From Rosa chinensis (Eukaryota; Streptophyta; Magnoliopsida; Rosales; Rosaceae), in NCBI RefSeq assembly GCF_002994745.2, contig NW_020126816.1, positions 434,001 through 498,000 on the forward strand: a stretch of DNA of 64,000 nucleotides. Reading direction: 5' to 3'. The translations under genes were made by a program, and so were the position numbers. Under the pieces are notes generated by a model. That model searched no databases, was not told the DNA's origin, and worked only from the letters and a program-made list of their open reading frames with translations. Positions 46,679 to 59,692 of this stretch are shown piece after piece; within the stretch, counting starts at the first letter, position 1; every line of letters begins with the position of its first letter.

Positions 46679-47669
46679 TCAAATTGTTTGAAAAAGTAAC
46701 TAGGGCTTTGAAAATAACTAGCACAATGCATTGAAAGATTTAGAAGCCATTTCACTAAAAGCGAAAGCAAATCCTAAACCCTATAAGCAAGAAGTTTGGA
46801 ACATCACTGTTCATAGACTCAAATTGAAACAAAGTGGTGAAATTGATTGAAAAAGTATCTAGGGCTTTGAATCTCACTAGAACAACGCATTGAAAGATTT
46901 AGAAGCCATTTCACTAAAAGAGTAAGCAAATCCTAAACCCTAGAAGCAAGAAGTTTGGAAAATCACTGTTCATAGACTCAAATTCAAACAAAGTGATCAA
47001 ATTGTTTGAAAAAGTAACTAGGGCTTTGAAAATAACTAGAACAACGCATTGAAAGATTTAGAAGCCATTTCATTAAAAGCGAAAGCAAATCCAAACCCCT
47101 AGAAGCAAGAAGTTTGGAAAATCACTGTTCCTAGACTCAAATTCAAACAAAGTGATCAAATTGTTTGAAAAAGTAACTAGGGCTTTGAAAATAACTAGAA
47201 CAATGCATTGAAAGATTTAGAAGCCATTTCACTAAAAGAGTAAGCAAATCCAAAACCCTAGAAGCAAGAAGTTTGGAAAATCACTGTTCATAGACTCAAA
47301 TTCAAACAAAGTGATCAAATAGTTTGAAAAAGTAACTAGGGCTTTGAAAATAACTAGAACAACGCATTGAAAGATTTAGAAGCCATTTCATTAAAAGCGA
47401 AAGCAAATCCAAAACCCTAGAAGCAAGAAGTTTGGAAAATCACTGTTCATAGACTCAAATTCAAACAAAGTGATCAAATTGTTTGAAAAAGTAACTAGGG
47501 CTTTGAAAATAACTAGAACAACGCATTGAAAGATTTAGAAGCCATTTCATTAAAAGCGAAAGGAAATCCAAAACCCTAGAAGCATGAAGTTTTGAAAATC
47601 ACTGTTCATAGACTCAAATTCAAAGAAAGTGATCAAATTGTATGAAAAAGTAACTAGGGCTTTGAAAAT
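46679..47669. repeat. 159-bp satellite array, left segment (about 6 monomers)
   Basis: AGGGCTTTG recurs at 46702, 46861, 47020, 47179 and 47338, each step being exactly 159. The monomer is AT-rich and has no open reading frame of note. The array is abutted on the left by LTR fragment K and interrupted on the right by a solo LTR. A GTATGAAAAAG variant monomer (47635) is the last one here and marks a higher-order repeat boundary. Confidence 0.95.
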
Positions 47670-49302
47670 TGATAGGAGCAAAAAGTGTGACAATATTATT
47701 GAATATGTGCGCCATTTTAGCCTTGTTTCTCCCTTAAGTTTAGTGTTTTGAGTCATTGAGTCGTTTTGAAAGTCTTGTTGAGTGTTTGGAGTGAAATAGG
47801 CGGAAAAAGTAAAATTCATGAAAAATCCTAGCTGGATCAGGATTCCTAACTGTCAACCATTTTTGCGGTCTTTACATTTTAATTTCCCTTTATTTTCTCT
47901 AGAAAATTCTGATATTCTCTTGCTTGTTGTAGGAAACGTTGCCTGGTTGAACTCTTGGAAACAGCAATGATGGAGTCATAAAATAAAGCATTAAGATATT
48001 TGACCAAGCAATGAAGAAGGGAATAAAGGAGAAAAGACGTTTTCAGTTGAGGAATAAAAGAAAAAGATGTTTCAGCTGGAAAAATAAATAAGAAAAAGAC
48101 GTTTCAGCTTGGAAATTAAAAGAATTGCCCCATTATGAGAGGATTTAAGGCCATAAAGGAGACGTTTCAGCTGGAAAAGCCAACCAATGCTCCCCTATAA
48201 ATAGGCAACATCCAGAACATAATTTGCATCACTTCCCAGCCAAGATCATTCCAAGACTACCCAATTCACTCCTCAATCCTCCATATCTTACAAGACCGTG
48301 ACCACCATCCATCCATCAATCTACAAAGCTCTAAGGCGCTGAGTCAAGGACGCTCCACCACCATAGTAGAGACAAGTTCATCACCTTGTTGCTAAGCCGC
48401 TGAGGAAAGCTTCAAAGTGTAACTATGACTCTACTTATAATTTTTGTTTCGGTTTTGTGTGTTTCAATTTGTGAGTTGTGTAATTGGAGACATGAAATTT
48501 TCAGAATATTTTTATTAACATTTTTGAGATTTTCAGTTTATTATTGAGTTAATTTTGAGAATTCTTTTATGATGCATGTTACAATCTTGTGCCCTTTTAC
48601 GTGTTTAGGTAATTTTCAGAGTTAGGTTCATAAGTTTACATGCTAGAATAACGGTGATAGTTCTTGTGTGTTTTCTTAATTTGCCAAGAGTAATTGTTAT
48701 TTGTTAAGACGCTGAGTTAAACAAGTAGCAATTAGTTCTAAAAAGTGGTAAAAACTATGTTCAATGGTTAAACGATTCTGGAAATTACGTGTTAAATTCT
48801 ATGTCTAATGGTTAATTTGCACGTGTGAGTTGATTCGAGGGTTAGATAATACTACTAGTTAAGAGAATTACGCTGAGTGTTTTCGAAAATTAGTAGTATT
48901 AGGCCTGGTAAGGACTTTTCCGATCCAAGCCTACATTAGAATGAATCAGATAAGTGGATTGATCCGCTGAGGCTTTTCATTTAGGCTCTTATCTAGGCAT
49001 TTAAGATGGGCACATTTTTGTAGCATGTTGAAATGGATTTTCTGTTTTTACACTTAGTAATTTCTTAGTGGTATTGGTCAAGGTTAGGGAAGTCGATCAT
49101 TGTATATAGTTTTATTTGTTTCGTTTTTATTTTAAGTAGATTAGAAACCAAATTCAAAACCCCCCATTTTATTCTTTTATTTGTTAATTGACCTTTTTGT
49201 GTAGGTGTACCCTACAATCCCCGGACTGAACGATCCCTGCTTATCCTATACTGACAACTACATTTTGCAGGGTTAAATTGTGAGGCTATTTTAGCCGCAT
49301 CA
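47670..49302 (+). repeat. Solo LTR of the J/F group inside the satellite (1,633 bp)
   Basis: TGATAGGAGC...GCCGCATCA with TSD AAAAT at 47665-47669 and 49303-49307. No interior. TATAAATA at 48196-48203. Removing it with one TSD copy restores the satellite period exactly (47635 to 51181 becomes 1908 bp), so it is a clean insertion that later lost its interior by LTR recombination. Confidence 0.94.
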
Positions 49303-52300
49303 AAAATAACTAGAACAACGCATTGAAAGATTTAGAAGCCATTTCATTAAAAGCGAAAGCAAATCCAAAACCCTAGAAGCAAGAAGTTTGTAAAATAACT
49401 GTTCATAGACTCAAATTGAAACAAAATGATCAAATTGTTTGAAAAAGTAACTAGGGCTTTGAATCTCACAAGAAAAAGGCATTGAAAGATTTAGAAGACA
49501 TTTCACTAAAAGACAAAGGAAATCCTAAACCCTAGAAGCAAGAAGTTTGTAAAATAACTGTTCATACACTCAAATTGAAACAAAGTGATCAAATTGTTTG
49601 AAAAAGTAACTAGGGCATTGAATCTCACTAGAAAACGGCATTGAAAGATTTAGAAGCCATTTCACTAAAAGCGAAAGCAAATCCTAAACCCTATAAGCAA
49701 GAAGTTTGGAACATCACTGTTCATAGACTCAAATTGAAACAAAGTGATGAAATTGTTTGAAAAAGTAACTAGGGCTTTGAATCTCACTAGAACAACGCAT
49801 TGAAAGATTTAGAAGCCATTTCACTAAAAGAGTAAGCAAATCCTAAACCCTAGAAGCAAGAAGTTTAGAAAATCACTGTTCATAGACTCAAATTCAAACA
49901 AATTGATCAAATTGTTTGAAAAAGTAACTAGGGCTTTTAAAATAACTAGAACAATGCATTGAAAGATTTAGAAGCCATTTCATTAAAAGCGAAAGCAAAT
50001 CCAAAACCCTAGAAGCAAGAAGTTTGGAAAATCACTGTTCATAGACTCAAATTCAAACAAAGTGATCAAATAGTTTGAAAAAGTAACTAGGGCTTTGAAA
50101 ATAACTAGAACAACGCATTGAAAGATTTAGAAGCCATTTCATTAAAAGCGAAAGCAAATCCAAAACCCTAGAAGCAAGAAGTTTGGAAAATCACTGTTCA
50201 TAGACTCAAATTCAAACAAAGTGATCAAATAGTTTGAAAAAGTAACTAGGGCTTTGAAAATAACTAGAACAATGCATTGAAAGATTTAGAAGCCATTTCA
50301 CTAAAAGAGTAAGCAAATCCAAAACCCTAGAAGCAAGAAGTTTGGAAAATCACTGTTCATAGACTCAAATTCAAACAAAGTGATCAAATTGTTTGAAAAA
50401 GTAACTAGGGCTTTGAAAATAACTAGAACAATGCATTGAAAGATTTAGAAGCCATTTCACTAAAAGAGTAAGCAAATCCAAAACCCTAGAAGCAAGAAGT
50501 TTGGAAAATCACTGTTCATAGACTCAAATTCAAACAAAGTGATCAAATAGTTTGAAAAAGTAACTAGGGCTTTGAAAATAACTAGAACAACGCATTGAAA
50601 GATTTAGAAGCCATTTCATTAAAAGCGAAAGCAAATCCAAAACCCTAGAAGCAAGAAGTTTGGAAAATCACTGTTCATAGACTCAAATTCAAACAAAGTG
50701 ATCAAATTGTTTGAAAAAGTAACTAGGGCTTTGAAAATAACTAGAACAACGCATTGAAAGATTTAGAAGCCATTTCATTAAAAGCGAAAGCAAATCCAAA
50801 ACCCTAGAAGCAAGAAGTTTGGAAAATCACTGTTCATAGACTCAAATTCAAACAAAGTGATCAAATAGTTTGAAAAAGTAACTAGGGCTTTGAAAATAAC
50901 TAGAACAATGCATTGAAAGATTTAGAAGCCATTTCACTAAAAGAGTAAGCAAATCCAAAACCCTAGAAGCAAGAAGTTTGGAAAATCACTGTTCATAGAC
51001 TCAAATTCAAACAAAGTGATCAAATTGTTTGAAAAAGTAACTAGGGCTTTGAAAATAACTAGAACAACGCATTGAAAGATTTAGAAGCCATTTCATTAAA
51101 AGCGAAAGGAAATCCAAAACCCTAGAAGCATGAAGTTTTGAAAATCACTGTTCATAGACTCAAATTCAAAGAAAGTGATCAAATTGTATGAAAAAGTAAC
51201 TAGGGCTTTGAAAATAACTGGAACAACGCATTGAAAGATTTAGAAGCCATTTCATTAAAAGCGAAAGCAAATCCAAAACCCTAGAAGCAAGAAGTTTGTA
51301 AAATAACTGTTCATAGACTCAAATTGAAACAAAGTGATCAAATTGTTTGAAAAAGTAACTAGGGCTTTGAATCTCACAAGAAAAAGGCATTGAAAGATTT
51401 AGAAGCCATTTCACTAAAAGGCAAAGGAAATCCTAAACCCTAGAAGCAAGAAGTTTGTAAAATAACTGTTCATACACTCAAATTGAAACAAAGTGATCAA
51501 ATTGTTTGAAAAAGTAACTAGGGCATTGAATCTCACTAGAAAACGGCATTGAAAGATTTAGAAGCCATTTCACTAAAAGCGAAAGCAAATCCTAAACCCT
51601 ATAAGCAAGAAGTTTGGAACATCACTGTTCATAGACTCAAATTGAAACAAAGTGATGAAATTGTTTGAAAAAGAAACTAGGGCTTTGAATCTCACTAGAA
51701 CAACGCATTGAAAGATTTAGAAGCCATTTCACTAAAAGAGTAAGCAAATCCTAAACCCTAGAAGCAAGAAGTTTAGAAAATCACTGTTCATAGACTCAAA
51801 TTCAAACAAATTGATCAAATTGTTTGAAAAAGTAACTAGGGCTTTTAAAATAACTAGAACAATGCATTGAAAGATTTAGAAGCCATTTCATTAAAAGCGA
51901 AAGCAAATCCAAAACCCTAGAAGCAAGAAGTTTGGAAAATCACTGTTCATAGACTCAAATTCAAACAAAGTGATCAAATAGTTTGAAAAAGTAACTAGGG
52001 CTTTGAAAATAACTAGAACAACGCATTGAAAGATTTAGAAGCCATTTCATTAAAAGCGAAAGCAAATCCAAAACCCTAGAAGCAAGAAGTTTGGAAAATC
52101 ACTGTTCATAGACTCAAATTCAAACAAAGTGATCAAATAGTTTGAAAAAGTAACTAGGGCTTTGAAAATAACTAGAACAATGCATTGAAAGATTTAGAAG
52201 CCATTTCACTAAAAGAGTAAGCAAATCCAAAACCCTAGAAGCAAGAAGTTTGGAAAATCACTGTTCATAGACTCAAATTCAAACAAAGTGATCAAATTGT

Positions 52301-55300
52301 TTGAAAAAGTAACTAGGGCTTTGAAAATAACTAGAACAATGCATTGAAAGATTTAGAAGCCATTTCACTAAAAGAGTAAGCAAATCCAAAACCCTAGAAG
52401 CAAGAAGTTTGGAAAATCACTGTTCATAGACTCAAATTCAAACAAAGTGATCAAATAGTTTGAAAAAGTAACTAGGGCTTTGAAAATAACTAGAACAACG
52501 CATTGAAAGATTTAGAAGCCATTTCATTAAAAGCGAAAGCAAATCCAAAACCCTAGAAGCAAGAAGTTTGGAAAATCACTGTTCATAGACTCAAATTCAA
52601 ACAAAGTGATCAAATTGTTTGAAAAAGTAACTAGGGCTTTGAAAATAACTAGAACAACGCATTGAAAGATTTAGAAGCCATTTCATTAAAAGCGAAAGCA
52701 AATCCAAAACCCTAGAAGCAAGAAGTTTGGAAAATCACTGTTCATAGACTCAAATTCAAACAAAGTGATCAAATAGTTTGAAAAAGTAACTAGGGCTTTG
52801 AAAATAACTAGAACAATGCATTGAAAGATTTAGAAGCCATTTCACTAAAAGAGTAAGCAAATCCAAAACCCTAGAAGCAAGAAGTTTGGAAAATCACTGT
52901 TCATAGACTCAAATTCAAACAAAGTGATCAAATTGTTTGAAAAAGTAACTAGGGCTTTGAAAATAACTAGAACAACGCATTGAAAGATTTAGAAGCCATT
53001 TCATTAAAAGCGAAAGGAAATCCAAAACCCTAGAAGCATGAAGTTTTGAAAATCACTGTTCATAGACTCAAATTCAAAGAAAGTGATCAAATTGTATGAA
53101 AAAGTAACTAGGGCTTTGAAAATAACTGGAACAACGCATTGAAAGATTTAGAAGCCATTTCATTAAAAGCGAAAGCAAATCCAAAACCCTAGAAGCAAGA
53201 AGTTTGTAAAATAACTGTTCATAGACTCAAATTGAAACAAAGTGATCAAATTGTTTGAAAAAGTAACTAGGGCTTTGAATCTCACTAGAAAACGGCATTG
53301 AAAGATTTAGAAGCCATTTCACTAAAAGCGAAAGCAAATCCTAAACCCTATAAGCAAGAAGTTTGGAACATCACTGTTCATAGACTCAAATTGAAACAAA
53401 GTGATGAAATTGTTTGAAAAAGTAACTAGGGCTTTGAATCTCACTAGAACAACGCATTGAAAGATTTAGAAGCCATTTCACTAAAAGAGTAAGCAAATCC
53501 TAAACCCTAGAAGCAAGAAGTTTAGAAAATCACTGTTCATAGACTCAAATTCAAACAAAGTGATCAAATTGTTTGAAAAAGTAACTAGGGCTTTTAAAAT
53601 AACTAGAACAATGCATTGAAAGATTTAGAAGCCATTTCACTAAAAGAGTAAGCAAATCCAAAACCCTAGAAGCAAGAAGTTTGGAAAATCACTGTTCATA
53701 GACTCAAATTCAAACAAAGTGATCAAATTGTTTGAAAAAGTAACTAGGGCTTTGAAAATAACTAGAACAACGCATTGAAAGATTTAGAAGCCATTTCATT
53801 AAAAGCGAAAGCAAATCCAAAACCCTAGAAGCAAGAAGTTTGGAAAATCACTGTTCATAGACTCAAATTCAAACAAAGTGATCAAATTGTTTGAAAGAGT
53901 AACTAGGGCTTTGAAAATAACTAGAACAACGCATTGAAAGATTTAGAAGCCATTTCATTAAAAGCGAAAGCAAATCCAAAACCCTAGAAGCAAGAAGTTT
54001 GTAAAATAACTGTTCATAGACTCAAATTGAAACAAAGTGATCAAATTGTTTGAAAAAGTAACTAGGGCTTTGAATCTCACAAGAAAAAGGCATTGAAAGA
54101 TTTAGAAGCCATTTCACTAAAAGACAAAGGAAATCCTAAACCCTAGAAGCAAGAAGTTTGTAAAATAACTGTTCATACACTCAAATTGAAGCAAAGTGAT
54201 CAAATTGTTTGAAAAAGTAACTAGGGCTTTGAATCTCACTAGAAAAAGGCATTGAAAGATTTAGAAGCCATTTCACTAAAAGAGTAAGCAAATCCTAAAC
54301 CCTAGAAGCAAGAAGTTTGGAAAATCACTGTTCATAGACTCAAATTCAAACAAAGTGATCAAATTGTTTGAAAAAGTAACTAGGGCTTTGAAAATAACTA
54401 GAACAACGCATTGAAAGATTTAGAAGCCATTTCATTAAAAGCGAAAGCAAATCCAAAACCCTAGAAGCAAGAAGTTTGGAAAATCACTGTTCATAGACTC
54501 AAATTCAAACAAAGTGATCAAATAGTTTGAAAAAGTAACTAGGGCTTTGAAAATAACTAGAACAATGCATTGAAAGATTTAGAAGCCATTTCACTAAAAG
54601 AGTAAGCAAATCCAAAACCCTAGAAGCAAGAAGTTTGGAAAATCACTGTTCATAGACTCAAATTCAAACAAAGTGATCAAATTGTTTGAAAAAGTAACTA
54701 GGGCTTTGAAAATAACTAGACCAACGCATTGAAAGATTTAGAAGCCATTTCATTAAAAGCGAAAGGAAATCCAAAACCCTAGAAGCATGAAGTTTTGAAA
54801 ATCACTGTTCATAGACTCAAATTCAAAGAAAGTGATCAAATTGTATGAAAAAGTAACTAGGGCTTTGAAAATAACTGGAACAACGCATTGAAAGATTTAG
54901 AAGCCATTTCATTAAAAGCGAAAGCAAATCCAAAACCCTAGAAGCAAGAAGTTTGTAAAATAACTGTTCATAGACTCAAATTGAAACAAAGTGATCAAAT
55001 TGTTTGAAAAAGTAACTAGGGCTTTGAATCTCACAAGAAAAGGCATTGAAAGATTTAGAAGCCATTTCACTAAAAGGCAAAGGAAATCCTAAACCCTAGA
55101 AGCAAGAAGTTTGTAAAATAACTGTTCATACACTCAAATTGAAACAAAGTGATCAAATTGTTTGAAAAAGTAACTAGGGCATTGAATCTCACTAGAAAAC
55201 GGCATTGAAAGATTTAGAAGCCATTTCACTAAAAGCGAAAGCAAATCCTAAACCCTATAAGCAAGAAGTTTGGAACATCACTGTTCATAGACTCAAATTG

Positions 55301-58242
55301 AAACAAAGTGATGAAATTGTTTGAAAAAGTAACTAGGGCTTTGAATCTCACTAGAACAACGCATTGAAAGATTTAGAAGCCATTTCACTAAAAGAGTAAG
55401 CAAATCCTAAACCCTAGAAGCAAGAAGTTTAGAAAATCACTGTTCATAGACTCAAATTCAAACAAAGTGATCAAATTGTTTGAAAAAGTAACTAGGGCTT
55501 TTAAAATAACTAGAACAATGCATTGAAAGATTTAGAAGCCATTTCACTAAAAGAGTAAGCAAATCCAAAACCCTAGAAGCAAGAAGTTTGGAAAATCACT
55601 GTTCATAGACTCAAATTCAAACAAAGTGATCAAATTGTTTGAAAAAGTAACTAGGGCTTTGAAAATAACTAGAACAACGCATTGAAAGATTTAGAAGCCA
55701 TTTCATTAAAAGCGAAAGCAAATCCAAAACCCTAGAAGCAAGAAGTTTGGAAAATCACTGTTCATAGACTCAAATTCAAACAAAGTGATCAAATTGTTTG
55801 AAAGAGTAACTAGGGCTTTGAAAATAACTAGAACAACGCATTGAAAGATTTAGAAGCCATTTCATTAAAAGCGAAAGCAAATCCAAAACCCTAGAAGCAA
55901 GAAGTTTGTAAAATAACTGTTCATAGACTCAAATTGAAACAAAGTGATCAAATTGTTTGAAAAAGTAACTAGGGCTTTGAATCTCACAAGAAAAAGGCAT
56001 TGAAAGATTTAGAAGCCATTTCACTAAAAGACAAAGGAAATCCTAAACCCTAGAAGCAAGAAGTTTGTAAAATAACTGTTCATACACTCAAATTGAAGCA
56101 AAGTGATCAAATTGTTTGAAAAAGTAACTAGGGCTTTGAATCTCACTAGAAAAAGGCATTGAAAGATTTAGAAGCCATTTCACTAAAAGAGTAAGCAAAT
56201 CCTAAACCCTAGAAGCAAGAAGTTTGGAAAATCACTGTTCATAGACTCAAATTCAAACAAAGTGATCAAATTGTTTGAAAAAGTAACTAGGGCTTTGAAA
56301 ATAACTAGAACAACGCATTGAAAGATTTAGAAGCCATTTCATTAAAAGCGAAAGCAAATCCAAAACCCTAGAAGCAAGAAGTTTGGAAAATCACTGTTCA
56401 TAGACTCAAATTCAAACAAAGTGATCAAATAGTTTGAAAAAGTAACTAGGGCTTTGAAAATAACTAGAACAATGCATTGAAAGATTTAGAAGCCATTTCA
56501 CTAAAAGAGTAAGCAAATCCAAAACCCTAGAAGCAAGAAGTTTGGAAAATCACTGTTCATAGACTCAAATTCAAACAAAGTGATCAAATTGTTTGAAAAA
56601 GTAACTAGGGCTTTGAAAATAACTAGACCAACGCATTGAAAGATTTAGAAGCCATTTCATTAAAAGCGAAAGGAAATCCAAAACCCTAGAAGCATGAAGT
56701 TTTGAAAATCACTGTTCATAGACTCAAATTCAAAGAAAGTGATCAAATTGTATGAAAAAGTAACTAGGGCTTTGAAAATAACTGGAACAACGCATTGAAA
56801 GATTTAGAAGCCATTTCATTAAAAGCGAAAGCAAATCCAAAACCCTAGAAGCAAGAAGTTTGTAAAATAACTGTTCATAGACTCAAATTGAAACAAAGTG
56901 ATCAAATTGTTTGAAAAAGTAACTAGGGCTTTGAATCTCACAAGAAAAAGGCATTGAAAGATTTAGAAGCCATTTCACTAAAAGGCAAAGGAAATCCTAA
57001 ACCCTAGAAGCAAGAAGTTTGTAAAATAACTGTTCATACACTCAAATTGAAACAAAGTGATCAAATTGTTTGAAAAAGTAACTAGGGCATTGAATCTCAC
57101 TAGAAAACGGCATTGAAAGATTTAGAAGCCATTTCACTAAAAGCGAAAGCAAATCCTAAACCCTATAAGCAAGAAGTTTGGAACATCACTGTTCATAGAC
57201 TCAAATTGAAACAAAGTGATGAAATTGTTTGAAAAAGTAACTAGGGCTTTGAATCTCACTAGAACAACGCATTGAAAGATTTAGAAGCCATTTCACTAAA
57301 AGAGTAAGCAAATCCTAAACCCTAGAAGCAAGAAGTTTAGAAAATCACTGTTCATAGACTCAAATTCAAACAAAGTGATCAAATTGTTTGAAAAAGTAAC
57401 TAGGGCTTTTAAAATAACTAGAACAATGCATTGAAAGATTTAGAAGCCATTTCACTAAAAGAGTAAGCAAATCCAAAACCCTAGAAGCAAGAAGTTTGGA
57501 AAATCACTGTTCATAGACTCAAATTCAAACAAAGTGATCAAATTGTTTGAAAAAGTAACTAGGGCTTTGAAAATAACTAGAACAACGCATTGAAAGATTT
57601 AGAAGCCATTTCATTAAAAGCGAAAGCAAATCCAAAACCCTAGAAGCAAGAAGTTTGGAAAATCACTGTTCATAGACTCAAATTCAAACAAAGTGATCAA
57701 ATTGTTTGAAAGAGTAACTAGGGCTTTGAAAATAACTAGAACAACGCATTGAAAGATTTAGAAGCCATTTCATTAAAAGCGAAAGCAAATCCAAAACCCT
57801 AGAAGCAAGAAGTTTGTAAAATAACTGTTCATAGACTCAAATTGAAACAAAGTGATCAAATTGTTTGAAAAAGTAACTAGGGCTTTGAATCTCACAAGAA
57901 AAAGGCATTGAAAGATTTAGAAGCCATTTCACTAAAAGACAAAGGAAATCCTAAACCCTAGAAGCAAGAAGTTTGTAAAATAACTGTTCATACACTCAAA
58001 TTGAAGCAAAGTGATCAAATTGTTTGAAAAAGTAACTAGGGCTTTGAATCTCACTAGAAAAAGGCATTGAAAGATTTAGAAGCCATTTCACTAAAAGAGT
58101 AAGCAAATCCTAAACCCTAGAAGCAAGAAGTTTGGAAAATCACTGTTCATAGACTCAAATTCAAACAAAGTGATCAAATTGTTTGAAAAAGTAACTAGGG
58201 CTTTGAAAATAACTAGAACAATGCATTGAAAGATTTTGAAGC
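49303..58242. repeat. 159-bp satellite array, main segment (about 56 monomers) with 12-mer higher-order repeat
   Basis: Monomers are tandem and head to tail. Variants are distinguished by short blocks after AGGGC(T/A)TTGAA: AATAACTAGAACAACGC, TCTCACAAGAAAAAGGC, TCTCACTAGAAAACGGC and TCTCACTAGAACAACGC. The rare AAATTGTATG variant occurs at 51181, 53089, 54838 and 56745: spacings 1908 (12 x 159), 1749 (11 x 159) and 1907 (12 x 159 minus one base, matching a lost A near 55038). A GAAAGAGT variant at 53893, 55800 and 57708 gives 1907 and 1908. Each monomer carries AAACCCTA, a telomere-like motif. Such arrays are typical of centromeric satellites (inference). The array ends at 58242 inside a monomer because element G inserted there. 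Confidence 0.95.
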
Positions 58243-59653
58243 TGATGCGGCTGAAATAGCCTCACAATTTAACCCTGCAAAATGTAGTTGTTTGTATAGG
58301 ATAAGCAGGGATCGTTCAGTCCGGGGATTGTAGGGTACACCTACACTAAAAGGTCAATTAACAAATAAAAGAATAAAATGGGGGGTTTTGAAATTTGGTT
58401 TCTAATCTACTCAAAATAAAAACAAAACAAATAAAACTATATACAATGATCGACTTCCCTAACCTAGACCAATACCACTCGGAAATTACTAAGTGTAAAA
58501 ACAGAAAATTCATTTCAACATGCTACAAAAATGTGCCCACCTTAAATGCCTAGATAAGAGCTCAAATGAAAAGCCTCAGCGGATCAATCCACTTATCTGA
58601 TTCATTCTAATGTAGGCTTGAATCGGAAAAGTCCTTACCAAGCCTAATACTACTAATTTTCGAAAACATGCATCATAAAAGAATTCTCAAAATTAACTCA
58701 ATAATAAACTGAAAATCTCAAAAATATTAATAAAAATATTCTGAAAATTCCATGTCTCCAATTACACAACTCGCAAATTGAAACACACAAAACCGAAACA
58801 AAAATTATAAGTAGAGTCATAGTTACACTTTGAAGCTTTCCTCAGCGGCTTAGCAACAAGGTGATGAACTTGTCTCTACTATGGTGGTGGAGCGTCCTTG
58901 ATTCAGCGCCTTAGAGCTTTGTAGATTGATGGATGGATGGTGGTCACGGTCTTGTAAAATATGGAGGTTTGAGGAGTGAATTGGGTAGTCTGGGAATGAT
59001 CTTGGCTGGGAAGTGATGCAAATTCTGGTCTGGACGTTGCCTATTTATAGGGGAGCATTGGTTGGCTTTTGTCGATCATACCCTTCATCATTGGACGGAT
59101 GGGATCGCATCATAATTCCTTTAATTTCCCAACAGAAACGTCTCCTTTATGGCCTTAATTCCTCTCATAATGGGGTCTTTTAACAAGCTTCACGTCTTTC
59201 TCTTATTTATTTTCCAGCTGAAACATTTTTCTCCTTTATTCCCCAACTAAAAACGTCTTTCTCCTTTATTCTCCAGCTGAAAACGTCTTTCTCCTTTATT
59301 TCCCTTCTTCATTGCTTGGTCAAATGTCTTAAATACTTTATTTTATGACTCCATCATTGCTGTTTCCAAGAGTTCGACCAGGCAAGGTTTCCTACAACAA
59401 GCAGGAGAATATCAGAATTTTCTAGAGAAAATAAAGGGAATTAAAATGTAAAGCTCGCAAAAACAGTTGACAGTTAGGAATCCTGATCCAGGTAGGATTT
59501 TTCATGAATTTTACTTTTTCTGCCTATTTCACTCCAAACACTCAACAAGACTCTCAAAATGACTTACTGACTCAAAACACTAAACTAAGGGAGAAATAAG
59601 GCTAAAATGAGGCACATAATCAATAATATCGTCACACTTTTTTGCTCCTATCA
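58243..59653 (-). repeat. 3' LTR of element G (1,411 bp, with deletion and foreign patch)
   Basis: TGATGCGGCT...CTCCTATCA. Compared with H it lacks the stretch between TTTTCGAAAAC and ATGCATCATAAAAG (at about 58669). It also carries about 45 bp at 59071-59115 (TCGATCATACCCTTCATC...) that is absent in the other LTRs. TATTTATA at 59042-59049. Confidence 0.87.
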
Positions 59654-59692
59654 ACTACCCCACACTTAGCTTTTGCTAGTCCCTTAGCAAAA
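59654..59692 (-). promoter_or_regulatory. Polypurine tract and hairpin of element G
   Basis: Sense AAGTGTGGGGTAGT next to the LTR; hairpin TTTTGCTA / AGGGAC / TAGCAAAA at 59671-59692. Confidence 0.8.

Noticed and set aside
46679..58242. Regular repeats as a possible CRISPR array
   Set aside because: Units are contiguous 159-bp tandem monomers without unique spacers or cas genes, in a plant context. It is a satellite.
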